Assembly: GCA_002943765.1 (NCBI GenBank)
Contig: PQWQ01000009.1
Coordinates: 310,001-374,000 of the forward strand
Direction: 5' to 3'
DNA from: Psoroptes ovis
Lineage: Eukaryota > Arthropoda > Arachnida > Sarcoptiformes > Psoroptidae
DNA length: 64,000 bases
Each line of letters starts with the position of its first letter. Positions within the stretch are counted from its first letter, which is position 1. This document shows positions 21,425 through 34,700 of the stretch, piece after piece. Under the pieces are notes generated by a model. The model was not told where the DNA came from, searched no databases, and saw nothing but the letters and a program-made list of their open reading frames with translations. A program made the position numbers and the translations under genes.

Positions 21425-21946
21425 TTTTTTTTAAAGAAAATAATTTATACATTTTTATCTTCATTGGGATCAATTCATTATTTTTTAAAATGTAAAATAT
21501 AATAAAAAATATTTCATTATCATTCATTTTTCAGCAAATTTTTGAATTGATTTGAATCATTAATTGCTTAATATGGAAAATTGTTCCACGAACACCTTAA
21601 TGTATTCCCACAAATTTTTCATTGAATATCATGACTTGATTTCTAATTTCTAATGTCTTAATATGAATGGTAAAAAAGAAAAAAGATATTTAAGTAATTT
21701 CTGTGATATGAATGGATTGAACGTAATAAGGTTTAGCGAAAATTAAGAAATTATCATTTAAATTGATTTAATATGCTATTAGATAATATGTTTATATCAT
21801 TCAACAATTATAGACATTGATTGAAAATTTTTGAAAAGAAACTGATTGATATAATTTGACAATCATTTTCGTCAATGAATGAATTTTCATAATACAAATG
21901 TATCAAGTTCATTTGATTTAAGAAATTCAAAAAAAAAAGAAAAAAA
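21425..21946. other. Intergenic, no feature seen
   Basis: 522 bp of AT-rich sequence between the receptor stop and the transporter start, with AATAAAA-type signals near 21500. It probably holds the receptor 3' UTR and the transporter promoter. Confidence 0.4.
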
Positions 21947-23576
21947 ATGCCACTAATTGAAAATGAATCAGCTGATTATGCCGGCACAGACAGCATAAAC
22001 AATGATAAAACAGCCATATGTCAAAATAATATAATTGTCATTTCATCTGATGCCATAAATCACACTAATAATGATAATAATAAAAGTGAAAATTTAAAAC
22101 AAAATCATTTAACACCAATGCAAACTAAATTTATTATAATATCATTATCAATTTGTAATTTTTTCATTGCAAATGGTGTTTCATTACAGGGTCCATTCTT
22201 CCCTAAGGAAGCCGGTAAGTAGTTCATCTATTTCTGTTCAAATTCATTTGATTTTAAAATTATTTCATTTTTCAGAACAAAAAGGATGTCAACCATTAAT
22301 TTATTCAATAATTTTTGCCATATATGAATTGATAATGTTGACCACTTCGTTCATGTTTGGAAATTTTGCTGAAAAATTCAAAGCAAATCGTATGTCCGGT
22401 CTCGGAATGCTAATGACTGGATTATCGACAACTGCATTTGGTTTCATTACATTTTTAAATGACAAATTACAATTCGTTATGATTGCATTTATTTTGCGAA
22501 TAATTGAATCGCTTGGTGCAACTGCATTCGCCACAAGTTCATATTCATTTATCAGTGTTTGTTTTCCTGATCGTACGGCAACAATGTTTGCAACGATGGA
22601 AATGTTTTTCGGTTTAGGTGTTATCACTGGGCCAGTAATCGGTGGTCTGCTATACGATTTTCATGGTTTTCTATTACCTTTCTTAGTGAATGGTTTAATA
22701 ATTGGTCTTTTTGGCATAATATTGACAACAAGAACAGTGGAAAAATTATTTCTACGCGGTAAATTATATGGACAACTGATTGATTCACATAATAGTGAAA
22801 ATTTGATTGACAATAGTATAAACAACGATGAACATGAATCTAATACGCTTATAGTGCCAATAAATGAATCATCTGAATCTTCAACAACCCATATTCATGA
22901 TTCATCAGCTGCTGATGAAACAACTTTAAATTCTGAAGAGCAAACGCTGCAAGTCACCTTGGGACGTTTCCTCTCTTCGACAGTCATCGTGATCGATTCA
23001 TTCATCATAGTTACTGCTATTACATTGATGGGATTCATTGGTGCCACATTAGAGCCATTTATACGGCATGAAATCTCCAATCAAACTCTTCATACTAGCT
23101 TAATGTTTGTTGCACTAGGAGCTTCATATTCATTTTTTTCATTATTTTGGGGAAAAATTTGTGATAAATTTCCATCATTAATAATTTGTTTTTCGATTGC
23201 TAGCTCCATCGTCACAGGTATTGGATTATTATTGTTGGCACCTGTACCATTTTTAGCCCATCAAATCAAACCAGAATTATGGATTATATCAGTTTGTATG
23301 ATTCTGTTTGGAATCGGCACCAGTTCCAAACAAGTATCAGCTTATACTCATGCATTGAATTATACCATTAATCATCGAAAATTTCCAAAAAATCAGAAAA
23401 CTTATGGTTTAATATCCGGTATGTTCTTTTCTTGTCTTTCATTGGGAGGATTTATTGGCCCGATTATTGGCGGTTCCTTATTGCAATGGTCCGATTTTCA
23501 TTATGCAACAATGATCATGTTCATAGTTGAATGTATAGTTTTATTTATATTATTAATTCTTCAATGTTTTCTTTAA
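21947..23576 (+). CDS. Major facilitator superfamily transporter, SLC18B1-like
   Basis: Two exons, 21947-22214 and 22276-23576, encode 522 residues. A hydrophilic N-terminus of about 60 residues precedes twelve hydrophobic segments arranged 6+6. A hydrophilic central loop (about residues 275-340) is rich in Asn/Ser/Asp. Family blocks are GVSLQGPFFPKEAEQKG after helix 1, the IYSIIFAIYELI helix 2, RIIESLGATAF, and the GVITGPVIGG motif in helix 5, repeated in the C half as GGFIGPIIGG. This layout is that of the SLC18 branch, closest to SLC18B1 (vesicular polyamine transporter). Substrate specificity cannot be read from the sequence. Confidence 0.85.
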
Positions 23577-23771
23577 ATTACTTACCTCTGACTATGAAAT
23601 CATAATGTAATAAATAATTTATTTTTTTATTCAAATTTAAATTCCAGCGCTTAGTTTAAAAATAAACAAATGCTGCCATCTATAACTTGAAACACAATTT
23701 CAAAATTAAAACAGCTGATTCAATGGATTCAAATTTTCATTAAGTAATTTCAATCCTTTTTTCTCATCAAA

Positions 23772-26690
23772 ATGCAAAGATCATTAATCAATCATTCTCG
23801 AATCAGATTAAAAAAATATTTCCTTAGAAATTTGACAACATCATCAAATGAATCATGTGATTCTCGACTCACGGACGATGATTATTATGAAGCAGCTTCA
23901 GATATACCGAACGATGTGAAAGTTTTGATTTATGGTGATGAATTAGTATCGAAAGCTTTAGCTTATCATCTTTGTGATACATTGAATGACAATGTATTGG
24001 TGATTCGAGGACACGGTCCTCGTGATGAAAGAGAAAGATCAACATTTTATTCTACATTAAATAGCTTTTATATGACACATTTAATTGTTTCAAATCCTCG
24101 ATCATCTTTATTAATTCGACATAGTGCTGATCTTTATAATGTTACGAATTGTGGTGCAATCTATTTAGCTCAAACTGAAGAAAGAGTTCGATCATTCAAA
24201 CGTATGATCTCTATATCAAAGCTATTCATACCTAAAGAAAGTGGTGATATGGAATTACTGTCGCCAGAAGAAATTAAACGTAGACATGATTTCATTGATA
24301 TTGATAAAATTAAATGTGGTATTCATGTACCATTCGATGGTGTTGTCATGGATAGAAGAGCTGAAGAAGAAAAGCTTGAAAGTTATGCACGATCAAAAGG
24401 TGTGCAATTTTTTGATGAATTTATTTTGAATAAAATCCATGTAAACAATGATCGTGTATCCAATGTTGAAGTATGTTTTGATGGAGAATATAAAACAAGT
24501 GATTCATTAATTTTACTAATTCAAATTTATTGATGCATACATTTAGTTATTGCATCCGATCACGCATGAAGTAGCCAAAATTCGTTGTGAATATTTTGTC
24601 AATTCAGCCAATAATTATTTAAGTCGTAGTATTGGTAAATGCAGCTTAACCAAAGTTCGTGTTCCATCATTGGCTTGTGAACATCAATTACTTGTAACTG
24701 AACCATACAATATTCCTAATCGACCTGTCGATTCACCGATAATACCGATCATAAATGATTTCGACAATAGAACAACTGTTTACCAGAGAAGTGATAAATC
24801 ATTTGTATTGACTGGCTATGAAAAAGTCTCAAATGTTGTTCGTAAACTTTATCGATCACGAAGTACAGATCATCCGGTCGATGTAGAAATACCAAAAATA
24901 CCGGTGCGTTGGGATCGTTTTTATTATATTCTTGATCCGATCCTAAATCGAATCCCATCATTACGTCAAGCAAATTATCGAAAATTATACACGAGACCAG
25001 AAAATTTCACGCCTGATGGTCGACCATTGATCGGTGAAGTTGCTGAAATTAAAAACTATATCATAGCTGCCGGTGTTTGGCCATCATTAACCGGCGGTAC
25101 TGCTAAATTATTGGAAGAATTAATATTAAATAAACCAAACTCGTTTCAACATGATTTCTGGTCACTAGATCCTAAACGCTTCATACCACTTCATTCTAAT
25201 AGAATATTTTTGTTTGATAGACTCCGTGAAATTCCTGCCAAAGCTAGATACAACATAAATTTTCCTACACCGCATAATAGCTATCAAACAGGTCATGGAT
25301 TATTGCGGAGTCCATTGTATAATAGACTTAGAGATGCCGGTGCTTATTTCACTCAATACATGGGGCATGAAAGACCAGCAGTGTATCTTAATGATGATGA
25401 AGCTAAATCTTATCAAAATGATTCTGAAGATTATGATGAATTAGAAGATAGGGTGTTGGAAACACCATCATTTGGCAAGCCACATTGGTTTAATGCTGTC
25501 AAAAATGAATATATTGCTTGTCGTGAAAAAGTTGCCATATTAGATTATACAAGTTTTGCCAAATTTCAAATCTCATCTGTTCATGATGAAGCATTAGAAT
25601 TGCTTCAATATCTTTGTTCTAATAATGTCGATACGCCAATAGGAACAATTACGTTGACAGGTTTGTTTTCGAAAATATTTCTCGTGTGCTTTTCTCATTC
25701 AAAATCTGTTTGCAATTAGGAATGCAAAATGATAGAGGAGGTTTTGAAAATGATGTTTCTGTTATTAGACTCAGTGAACGAAATTTCTTTGTGATTGGAC
25801 CGACCGAAAGTCAATCACGTTGCATGGCATGGTTGCGATCAAATATCTTTGAAGATGATGCTGATCAAATCTCTGTGCGTGATGTTACAAATGATTTTAC
25901 TGCCATTTGCATTATGGGTCCTTATGCAAAATTATTACTGACTGATGTGGTTGCTGCTGCAGCCGTTGCCATGAAAGCACCTGTCGAAAATTATATGAAA
26001 GAATTGGATCAATTTCCATTTTTCACAGCCAAAGAATTGCCGATCGGAGCATCGAAAACGCCTGTATTAGCATGTAATCTATCACACACCGGTGAACTTG
26101 GTTTTGTTTTGTACATGCATAATCAACAAGCTGTTCAATGTTACGATACATTATTGAACGCTGGTGCCAAATATGGTATTCAGCATGCTGGAAGTATTTG
26201 TGTTCGTTCATTGCGCATTGAAAAATTTTTCGCTTTTTGGGGACAAGATTTAGATTCCACGTCAACACCATTAGAATGTGGTCGAGGATTTCGAGTGTTT
26301 TATGATAAAAATTTCCTTGGAAAAGAAGCTTTACTCAAACAAAAACGTGAAGGCGTTAAACGAAGATATGTGCAATTATTATTGGATTCATTCGATATTG
26401 AAAAAGAACCAATATGGCCATGGGGGAATGAACCAATTTATTTGGCCGATCAGACTGAACCGAATGCTAAACCAGTCGGTATGACTACAACAACAGCCTA
26501 TGGATTTACATTAGGACGTATGGTTTGCTTAGGCTACATAAGTCATCCTGATCCGAATGCAATAATTACGAACGATTTTATTTTAGGCCGCAATTTCGAA
26601 GTTGAAGTTGGTGGTAAACGTTTTAGTGCTCATATCAATTTGCATTCACCGAAATTGACTGATGTTAGCGGTACATATATGCGTTCATAG
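23772..26690 (+). CDS. PDPR: PDPR-like mitochondrial FAD-oxidoreductase/GcvT protein
   Basis: Three exons, 23772-24470, 24547-25660 and 25720-26690, give 927 residues (human PDPR is 879). A basic presequence (IRLKKYFLRNLTTSS) suggests mitochondria. The N-terminal half is DAO-like and the C-terminal half is GcvT-like. Strong family blocks: CEYFVNSA, ACEHQLLVTEP, ENFTPDGRPLIGE, FQTGHGLLRSPLYNRL equivalent at about 510, VRSLRIEKFFAFWGQD, TPLECGRGFRVFYDK and WPWGNEPIY. PDPR is the regulatory subunit of pyruvate dehydrogenase phosphatase. The dinucleotide motif GxGxxG is degenerate here (GDELVS at 55-60). The first intron could also be 24503-24573; the GTATGT donor at 24471 is preferred because it is stronger and keeps frame. 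Confidence 0.85.
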
Positions 26691-26979
26691 ACGTTATCAT
26701 GATTGGTGTTGAACAAGATAAAATTTGTGATAATTATTTCTTTTTTAATTGTATCATTTTCAATCAATCAAGCAGCGCAATCTTTATCACTCATTATTTA
26801 TTGATAATAAAATCAAATATATTCATTTTTGTTTTGATTTTTGAAGGTTTCAATAGTGCGTTTCAATGATAAAACTTAGCATTTTCAAGAACAAATCAAT
26901 CAATTAATTGATGAAAATTGGCATATTAAAATTGCTATAAATATTTAAAATCGCTCTCATTAATTTATATTCCATTATA

Positions 26980-28740
26980 ATGATGTTAATCCACGAAATA
27001 AAAATGATCTCATCAATGTTGATGAGATTTTTAGTGAATTCTTATTTGATTTATCCAATAATCTCTATAATTGTGATTGGATTGATCGCAAAATTAATTT
27101 ATGAATATAAAGAATATCAAATCAAAAAATCATGTCAACAACAAAATCTTAAATATGTCCGTTTGCCAAGCCAACTTTGGGCGCTTATAAGCAAGAAACG
27201 TTTTGATATTATTGAAGATGAATTAATTGAAAAACATGGTAAAGTATTTGGTTCGAATATGGTCAATGATATGACGATTTATGTGGCTGATGCTGAATTG
27301 GCACAAATTGTTTGCGTTCGTGAATTTACCAAATTTGCAAATCGAAGAGTTAGCCAAACTATTTATATAATAAATAATCTCCTAATTGTGATCTTTACTC
27401 AAAATAGACATTCACACTCTATGATCCTATTTGGGATAATTTAATGTTTGCAATAAATGATGAAAAATGGAAACGTTTACGAGCTATCATGTCACCCGCG
27501 TTTGCCACCGGCAAACTTCGTAAATTCAAATCTTGCATTGATGATACGTATAAAATAATGGCTGAAAATTTAATCAACATGATAGCCAAAGATCCGATCG
27601 TGAATGTTAAAAAAATTATTGGAGCATTTACAATGGATACAATCATACTGATTTCAATGGGCATGCGGATCAATTCATTGCAAAATCCTGACTGCCGTTT
27701 GATACGATACGCTAGACAATTATTTGGACAAAATATATCGATTAGAGATGCAATTTTATTCTTTTTCTCATTAATTTGTCCAAAATTATTGAAAATATTG
27801 AATCTAAGATTTCAAGCTGAATCAATCGATTACTTCAAAGAATGTGTTCTGAAAATTTTAAAGGAAAAACGTGAAGAAATGAAACATCGAAATGGATCAC
27901 GTAAAGCAACAAATTTCATTGAAATAATTTTAGAAATAGAACAAGAACAAGAATCAGAATCGAAAATTCAGAATGGCGATGCAAAACCATTTAAGCGTAT
28001 GTAATGGCAAATAAGGAAGGAAATCTTGATAATTTTTAAACATTCTTTCAGATATCACCAATGATGAGCTGATCGCTCAATGTGTGACATTTTTCACAGT
28101 TGGTTATGATACCACGGCAACCACCATTACAAATGTATGCTATGCATTGGCAACTAATCCAGAGAAACAGGAGAAACTACACAACAATATCATTGAAACA
28201 TTAGATCAATTAGTTCAAGAGCGTGATGATGGCTGTGAAGATCCATATGAATTGATTACATTCGATTCGTTGAACAGATTTGAATACTTAAATGCAGTAA
28301 TCAATGAAACAATGCGTTTTATAACATTAGTTTTGGCCACCGAACGGATAGCGGCTGAAGATTGCCGTCTTGAGACGAGCGACAAAAAAATATGGTTCGA
28401 TGTACGAAAAGGTGATTGCATCCGTATTGCTATGCAAAATTTACACATGAATCCAGAATATTTTTCAAATCCTGATCAATTTATACCCGAAAGATTTTTA
28501 TCTTCAGACAGCGAAAATGGTGAGAGGTTTACGAAATCTGCATTTATGCCTTTCGGAATTGGTCCGCGAAAATGTGTTGCATCAAATTTAGCATTGTTAG
28601 AAGTGAAAATGGCATTGGTTCATTTGTTTCGGATGTTTCGTATGAGTGTTGATGAAAAAACACAAATTCCATTGGATTTCTATATCAATACCGATATATT
28701 GGTTCCTAAAGATGTCTATTTGCGTATTGAACAACGATAA
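26980..28740 (+). CDS. Cytochrome P450, CYP3-clan-like
   Basis: Three exons, 26980-27348, 27408-27996 and 28052-28740, encode 548 residues from the first Met. In-frame Mets at 27007 and 27022 would shorten the N-terminus. A hydrophobic ER anchor spans about 22-42 and is followed by a basic stretch. P450 landmarks in order: WKRLRAIMSPAF (helix C), I-helix FFTVGYDTT, K-helix ExxR in INETMRF, PERF (IPERFLSS), and the haem loop FMPFGIGPRKCVASNLA with the Cys ligand. The CYP3-clan placement rests on the overall pattern only. The usual Gly two residues after the haem Cys is Ala. Expected: ER monooxygenase; substrate unknown. Confidence 0.92.
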
Positions 28741-29185
28741 TTCATAAATAAATAAAATTGAATTGAATATTTCAAAATTTAAATTTCTTTACTAAACAAA
28801 TAAATTGGAAATTCGATAGCTGATAGATTAAATAATAATTTAATGAATATATTTTTAAACGAATTATCATTAATTTTTTTTTTTTTTGCGTATCGATATA
28901 TTGAAATGTGTTTAAATATGTGTCATGTGATTTTATTGTTGGAATGATAATTGATTGACCGATATATTAGACAAAAACATTTCCATGATTATTGCTAATC
29001 GATATATGATTAAATTATTTTAAAAACTATTTCATAAATTGCACACATACGAACTTACACGAAAAAACACACACACACACACGAACAAATGTATAACATA
29101 TGAAGAGTGAATGAACTGCTGTCTTCTTTTTTTTCAATTAATTAAAACAAACAACAAAATTTTGGTAACATAACGATTAAATACA
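28741..29185. other. Intergenic between convergent genes, with (AC)8
   Basis: 445 bp between the P450 stop and the alpha-SNAP stop. Contains AATAAA signals at 28747-28757 and an (AC)8 run at 29067-29082. No coding signal. Confidence 0.45.
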
Positions 29186-30192
29186 CTATTTAAGATCAGG
29201 TTCACTCTCAATATTTTGCTTTATACGTAACAATAGATTTGTAAACCATGAATCCAATGCCGATATGGAATCATAATCTTGAATCGCTTGTGAAAATCCA
29301 TCCACATCATTTTCTTCAATTTTTTGTATCAATGTTTGTAAAAATTTACATTCACGTGATTCAGTGAAATGTGGAAAGGAATCTTGATATTTTTTGATTG
29401 CATTTTCAGCATTCAATACATCGACACACATATGACACAATGCTGCACGGAAATAATGTTCTTTGGCCGAATATTTTAACAATGGTGATTCAATACAAGT
29501 GGCTGCTACTTGTTCATAAATTTCAGCAGATTTCTGGAAATCACCTTTCAATGCAGAATATTGTGCCACTTTCAATAGACAACGATTAGCACTGACTTTG
29601 GATTCTTCTCCTTGATAATAATCAGCTGCTGTTTGATAATGTTGAACAGTCTTTTCAAAATCAACCAATTCTGATTCATATATTTCAGCAATCGATATAT
29701 GATGCTTAGCAGCGGTGGTGAATCGTCCCATATCTTGATACAATTCAATTGTCTTTTCTAAACATTTAATCGATTGATTTGGATCTACTTTCTTGAAACA
29801 ATTAGCTGCATCAACATACAATGTTCCTGCATCATGTTTATTGTTTTGCTTCAAATGTAATTGTGCTGCTTCGATAAAAGCATTGCCAGCCTCTAAAATT
29901 ATTTTTGAATGAGAAAATATTTATTATTCAATCGATTAAAAATCAAATCAAACAAACCTCCCCATTTTTTAGCCATTTTAAATGAATTTGCTGCTCTCAC
30001 ATACAAATCTATAGCTTCATCGATTCTTGAGCCACCTCTTCGGATCGATGAAAAATATGAATTAATTGCAATCATTCAATCATTACATTTACAAACATAC
30101 CCAAAAAATGATGATAAAAATCCTTGTGATGTTTTCAATTTTTTCTGAGCTTCCTCAAGAAATTGTGCACCTTTTTGTGCTTGATCTCCCAT
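29186..30192 (-). CDS. NAPA: Alpha-SNAP, with an apparent 2-bp frameshift in this sequence
   Basis: Three exons on the minus strand: 30192-30101, 30039-29958 and 29892-29186; the expected protein is about 292 residues (human 295). Exon 1 has MGDQAQKGAQFLEEAQKKLK; exon 2 GGGSRIDEAID then RAANSFKMAKKWG; exon 3 EAGNAFIEAAQLHL, GRFTTAAKHHISIAEIYESE, YYQGEESK, NRCLLKVAQY, ESPLLKYSAKEHYFRAALCH and LLLRIKQNI. These match alpha-SNAP, which couples NSF to SNARE complexes for disassembly, through its TPR-like helices. In exon 2 the homologous frame shifts by 2 nt within the run GTATGTGTGAGAG (about 29996-30006): without it the exons join in frame; with it a stop follows at once. No splice alternative rescues the frame. 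Either a base-level error or a real indel; the exon 3 acceptor and remaining frame are intact. Confidence 0.9.
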
Positions 30193-30797
30193 CTTTGCTG
30201 ATTCGGTTTGGAAAAAATTTCGACTAGAATTTTGGAAAAATTTTGGCAATGATTATTATCAGTCTGACGTCGTAGTCGATGATTTTTGAATTTTCAAGAA
30301 AAAATAATCACCAATATTGTCAAATGATAAAACAAATTTTTTTTTTTGACAAATCAATAATTGAGAGAAAATTATGAACACGCAAAGACTTTTGAAACAA
30401 TCTTTACACTTTAAAAATCGATCAATATTCAATATTTTATTGATCAAATTAAACGAAAGTCATTTACAAAACGAATATTGAACAAGATAAATCAAATTAA
30501 AACATCAATCAAATCATCAATTTTGTTTGCATCTTTGTTTATATTTTCATTTATTTTTCACCCAAAAAAAAAATTGTATTTACAATCACTGGACTCGATT
30601 CATGCCACTACAACAGCCAGTGAAAAAAAATCAAAACATACTTGTTGTAGTAGCATAGATTTGAATGAATTTTTTAAATCATTTTTTTAAATGGAAAAAA
30701 ATTGCCAAGTTTATAGTTTAAAAATTATTTTTTTATTTCAAGGAAGTTAAAATTTAAAATTTTTGGGAAATTCAAAATTTTAAAATTAATTTTTAAT
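30193..30797. other. Intergenic, no feature seen
   Basis: 605 bp of AT-rich sequence between the alpha-SNAP start and the 3' end of the dsRBD gene. A 70-codon plus-strand frame at 30478-30690 has no supporting feature. Probably the alpha-SNAP promoter and the dsRBD 3' UTR. Confidence 0.4.
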
Positions 30798-31739
30798 TTA
30801 AATTTTATAAATATTTTCATTTTTCTTAATTCTTATCGATTTAATTTTCATTGGTGTTGATTTCGCATAAATATTGCCTGAATGCGATGTATCATCAATA
30901 TATCTTAGTGTTTCGATAATTGTTTCAGATTGATCATTATTTTCAAGATTAATATCTAAGATTTGTTTCGTTATTTCTTGCATTTGTTTTTGTTCTAAAT
31001 CATTTTGTTTGATAATAATTTCTTTGATTTTAGATTGCTTTTCAATTGTAGTTCTAGTATTTTCATACAAATTATTATTATCATTATTATTATTATTGAT
31101 ATTATTATGATGGACTTTAATTTCATCAATAACATCATCATAGCTTCGTAATTTAGCTATGGCAGCATTGATCAATTCTTCAGATGGATCACTATTACGA
31201 CGATCTTCTTTGTTCAATTTATTGTTTTTGCTTGTTTCTGCCTTAACATTGATTCGATTATCATTATCGTGTTCATCATCATTATTCAAAGACTCTTCTT
31301 TCGATTTGATTTTATTATTTTCACCATTTTGTAATGCTGGCAAACGTATTTCGTTGTATACATTTTCTAAATTCAACATTTCTTCAATCTGAACTGATGG
31401 TACAAATTTCGTATCGGATTCATTATGATAACCGATTGCACGTTGTGGTAGAATGTCTTTGAATGCGGAGAAAAAATTTGTCATTTCCAAAATGCGTAGA
31501 TTTTGTAGCCCATACATTGCTGCTTTTTTTCTTGCGATTCGTTTGCTTAAACCATCACCATTTGCTAAATGACGAGCATTAACGCTGACGGAACAAACAT
31601 AATATTTTGGACGATATGTTTGATCATTTAAAATTTGAGGTGAACGTGAAATAATCTTATATACTGGTTTTTCATAACCTTTTGATTTACAATAGGATCG
31701 TAATGCTTCTTCAGAATTCGTGATATTCATCATCATCAT
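30798..31739 (-). CDS. Double-stranded-RNA-binding-domain protein
   Basis: An intronless 313-residue frame. Residues about 9-80 read as a dsRBD: ALRSYCKSKGYEKPVYKI (helix 1 and strand 1), YYVCSVSVNARHLANGDG (beta hairpin) and LSKRIARKKAAMYGLQNL, the basic helix that contacts the RNA major groove. The rest is low complexity, Asn/Asp/Lys/Glu-rich, with a run of Asn near residue 220 and a likely coiled coil around 235-265. No nuclease, deaminase or helicase domain is visible. It could be a cofactor of an RNA-processing or RNAi complex, but nothing in the sequence decides this. The start begins with four Mets; any could be used. Confidence 0.8.
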   Translation of the reverse strand: MMMMNITNSEEALRSYCKSKGYEKPVYKIISRSPQILNDQTYRPKYYVCSVSVNARHLANGDGLSKRIARKKAAMYGLQNLRILEMTNFFSAFKDILPQRAIGYHNESDTKFVPSVQIEEMLNLENVYNEIRLPALQNGENNKIKSKEESLNNDDEHDNDNRINVKAETSKNNKLNKEDRRNSDPSEELINAAIAKLRSYDDVIDEIKVHHNNINNNNNDNNNLYENTRTTIEKQSKIKEIIIKQNDLEQKQMQEITKQILDINLENNDQSETIIETLRYIDDTSHSGNIYAKSTPMKIKSIRIKKNENIYKI

Positions 31740-34700
31740 TTATTTCTTAAAACATCGAAATTTCTAAGACGTTTGAATAACAACGCAACACCAATCAATT
31801 GAATTGATGAGGATTTGTGCGAACAAATATTCGATCAAATAACCGTTTTATCAATATGTAATCGAGTCATATGAATAGAAAAGCAAGAAAAAACATGGCA
31901 TTCATTTATAATGAAAATTGCGACTATATTTCAACCTAAATATTGAACAAAAAATCAAATCAATCAAAGATTGTTGTTATCATATCAATATCGATAGATG
32001 ATTACAACGAATCCCTTTTTAAATCTTTGTTTTACTTCAAACGTTTGCATTGAAATAATGAATGTTTTTTGTGTAATTCAAGATTTCAATCTCATTTCCA
32101 GTTGTTGATCTGATTTAAATGTTAAACATTAATGTTTAAAATTGTCTAAATCTTTTTTTGTTATAACGTAATTTAAAATTTGAAAATGAAAAAATTACTA
32201 CGAGCATAATCATCTCAACAATAAACAATGTCAATAGATTGCGCTGATCTTCAAGAAAAACTTATCCATCTTTCAAATGAATAATTACATATAATCAATC
32301 AAATTAATTATCATCTCTTTTAATTCAGTATTTCTTATCGTGCATGATAAATCATTGTATGTGCATTGATACATGTATTCATTGTTCATTATTCATGATC
32401 ATCATTATTTATTGAACTGCTTATACACATAGCCAAATCGTTATATATATTTTTTTTAATTGATTGGACCTTTTGTTTTAGCAGAATAAATGATTTATTT
32501 TGGCCAGGTATTATCATTGTAATCAAGCAGGCAATTATTAATCAAGATAAAACAATGAGAATTGAATGCACATTTACTGATGATATATAATTGATATATC
32601 GTCATGACGTTGCCATCATCATAAATATTTATGATTTTGCGCTAACATAACATTTTTATATGCAAAAACAAATGAAGGAAATTATAATGAATATTTTAAT
32701 CAAGTATTTCATTATTACAGCTTTAGTGTTATTTAGAATATTTGTAATCATATTGAATCGTATCGAATTGAATAAATTTTTTCGTTCAAAGAATTGAACT
32801 GAATCAATCGAAAATATTAATTGATAGCCATAACAGCTTGATTGATGATAAATAACACTAATAATATTGAACGTGTTGTCGACAATGGCGACCAAATGAT
32901 GGTTAATTTCCTTTTGTAAATTGTTGTTTTCGTTTTTTTCCTGACGATTAACCATGGATAATGTTGGTTTTTAATCGAAAAAAAAAAATTTAAATTGAGT
33001 TTTAGAAAATTAAATTATCATGTATATGAGTATGTGTTTTGCTGTTCTTTGACAATAATGTGATCATCATCATCAATGACATATTTCATATTGGTTTTAA
33101 GCATATGTAAATAATGATAATTATTGTCATCATCATCATCATCATCATCAACGGTTGTTAATTGTGTGTTTATATCCATGATAATTTATTCATTTTTTTA
33201 ATGCTTAATTTATTTGTGATCATCAACAGAGTGACAAATGAAGCATTAAATCATTACACAACAACAACCATCATCATTATCATTGTTTTTTCATCCGGTA
33301 AACATTTTGAATCAACCAATATCTATGCATTCATTGGCGGTGGTGATATATGGCTAGAAAATTTTCCATATATTTTGCACTAAAAGCTCAGCAAACAAAT
33401 AAAAGCAAACGACCAAATAACAACATTCAGTGATTCAATGTGATTGGATCGACTCTGTGTGTGTATTGACCAATTACATTATATTACAATGAATTATATT
33501 CAATAATTTGATTGTAATTTCAAAAATTTTTTGCCAAGTTTTCACCAAGTTTCAAGTTCTTCTTCATTCATTTATTATTCATTAGAATCGAAAAAAATTC
33601 AATCAAAAGTATTAATATTATTTGAAAATTTTTCATTTATTTGTAAGCTCCCGTTGACCTGGAAACACTATCAATTTGTTTTTCATTTTGTTGCCGTCAT
33701 TCAGTCATAACATTTGATCATCACAATTTACACTTGAATTTCAATTTGATTTGATGTTTGGTTGCCGTCGTTATCGTAAAAATCTTTGCTTTTGTGTAGT
33801 TTGTAGCTAAGCATCTTATTTTCTTTGTTATGCTTATTCAATTGTGTTTGTTTGTATTATCATCCAAATCGATTGTTATTAACCATTAGCATACATAGTT
33901 TGTCCACCTTTTGGTTGCTTTCATTTGTCTTTATTCATCTTCATTCTTCATTCAATTCAATCCGTTATCATTTAATGATTGCCATCATTTAAATTTAGTA
34001 CATTTAGTATGTTCCATTGACTTTGTATGTGCCTGCAATTTTGATTGCATTTCACTTTTTCAAATGGTTTCCAAGTGATTTGATTTGTGTTCCAGTTTAT
34101 CTTCTAATTTTTCTCATTACTTCAAAACATTTTTAACCCTTTTTTCCAACGAATTAATGAATAAATTATTTACAACGACGAATTTGATCGAAAAAAAATG
34201 TTCTAATTTAGTCAAATTGAATTGATTTGAATTGAATTCATCATTAAATTTCTGTAATTAAATTTTGACTAATTCAATCAAACCGATTTACGATCATCAA
34301 TCATGCAAAAATAAAATAAATAAATAATGGATTTATTTATTTTTCATTTAATTCTCTCATTCATTTTCAAAATTCGAAATTCTGTAAGTTTAAAAATTTG
34401 AACCAGTTTCTGTATGTTCGTAGTTGATACTTAAATATCTTCTAAGACTGTAAACCCTAAGCTAATGTAACGATTACTGCAACAAACAACTACAAACGAA
34501 GACAACAACGACGAACGACCATCAAATAGCCAACCGACCAAACAACTGAAGCAAAATACTGACGAAACAACCACAACAGCAACAACAACAACTACCAATC
34601 ATCAATATTACCAACCACCACACCAAAACATTAGCCAACATACAACAACACTACCTTCAAATCTTATCATTACTAAAATGCAAAATACCTTTTATTATTA

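Noticed and set aside
24503..24573. Alternative first intron of the PDPR-like gene using a GTGATT donor and a GAAG acceptor
   Set aside because: It also keeps frame, but GTATGT..TTTAG at 24471-24546 has better splice signals.
32656..32955. 99-codon minus-strand frame with a hydrophobic C-terminus
   Set aside because: No homology features; amino-acid use (Ile/Asn) is typical of random AT-rich sequence.
33129..33150. CAT/ATC tandem runs here and at several other places as possible CRISPR-like arrays
   Set aside because: They are simple trinucleotide repeats without unique spacers, and this is eukaryotic DNA.
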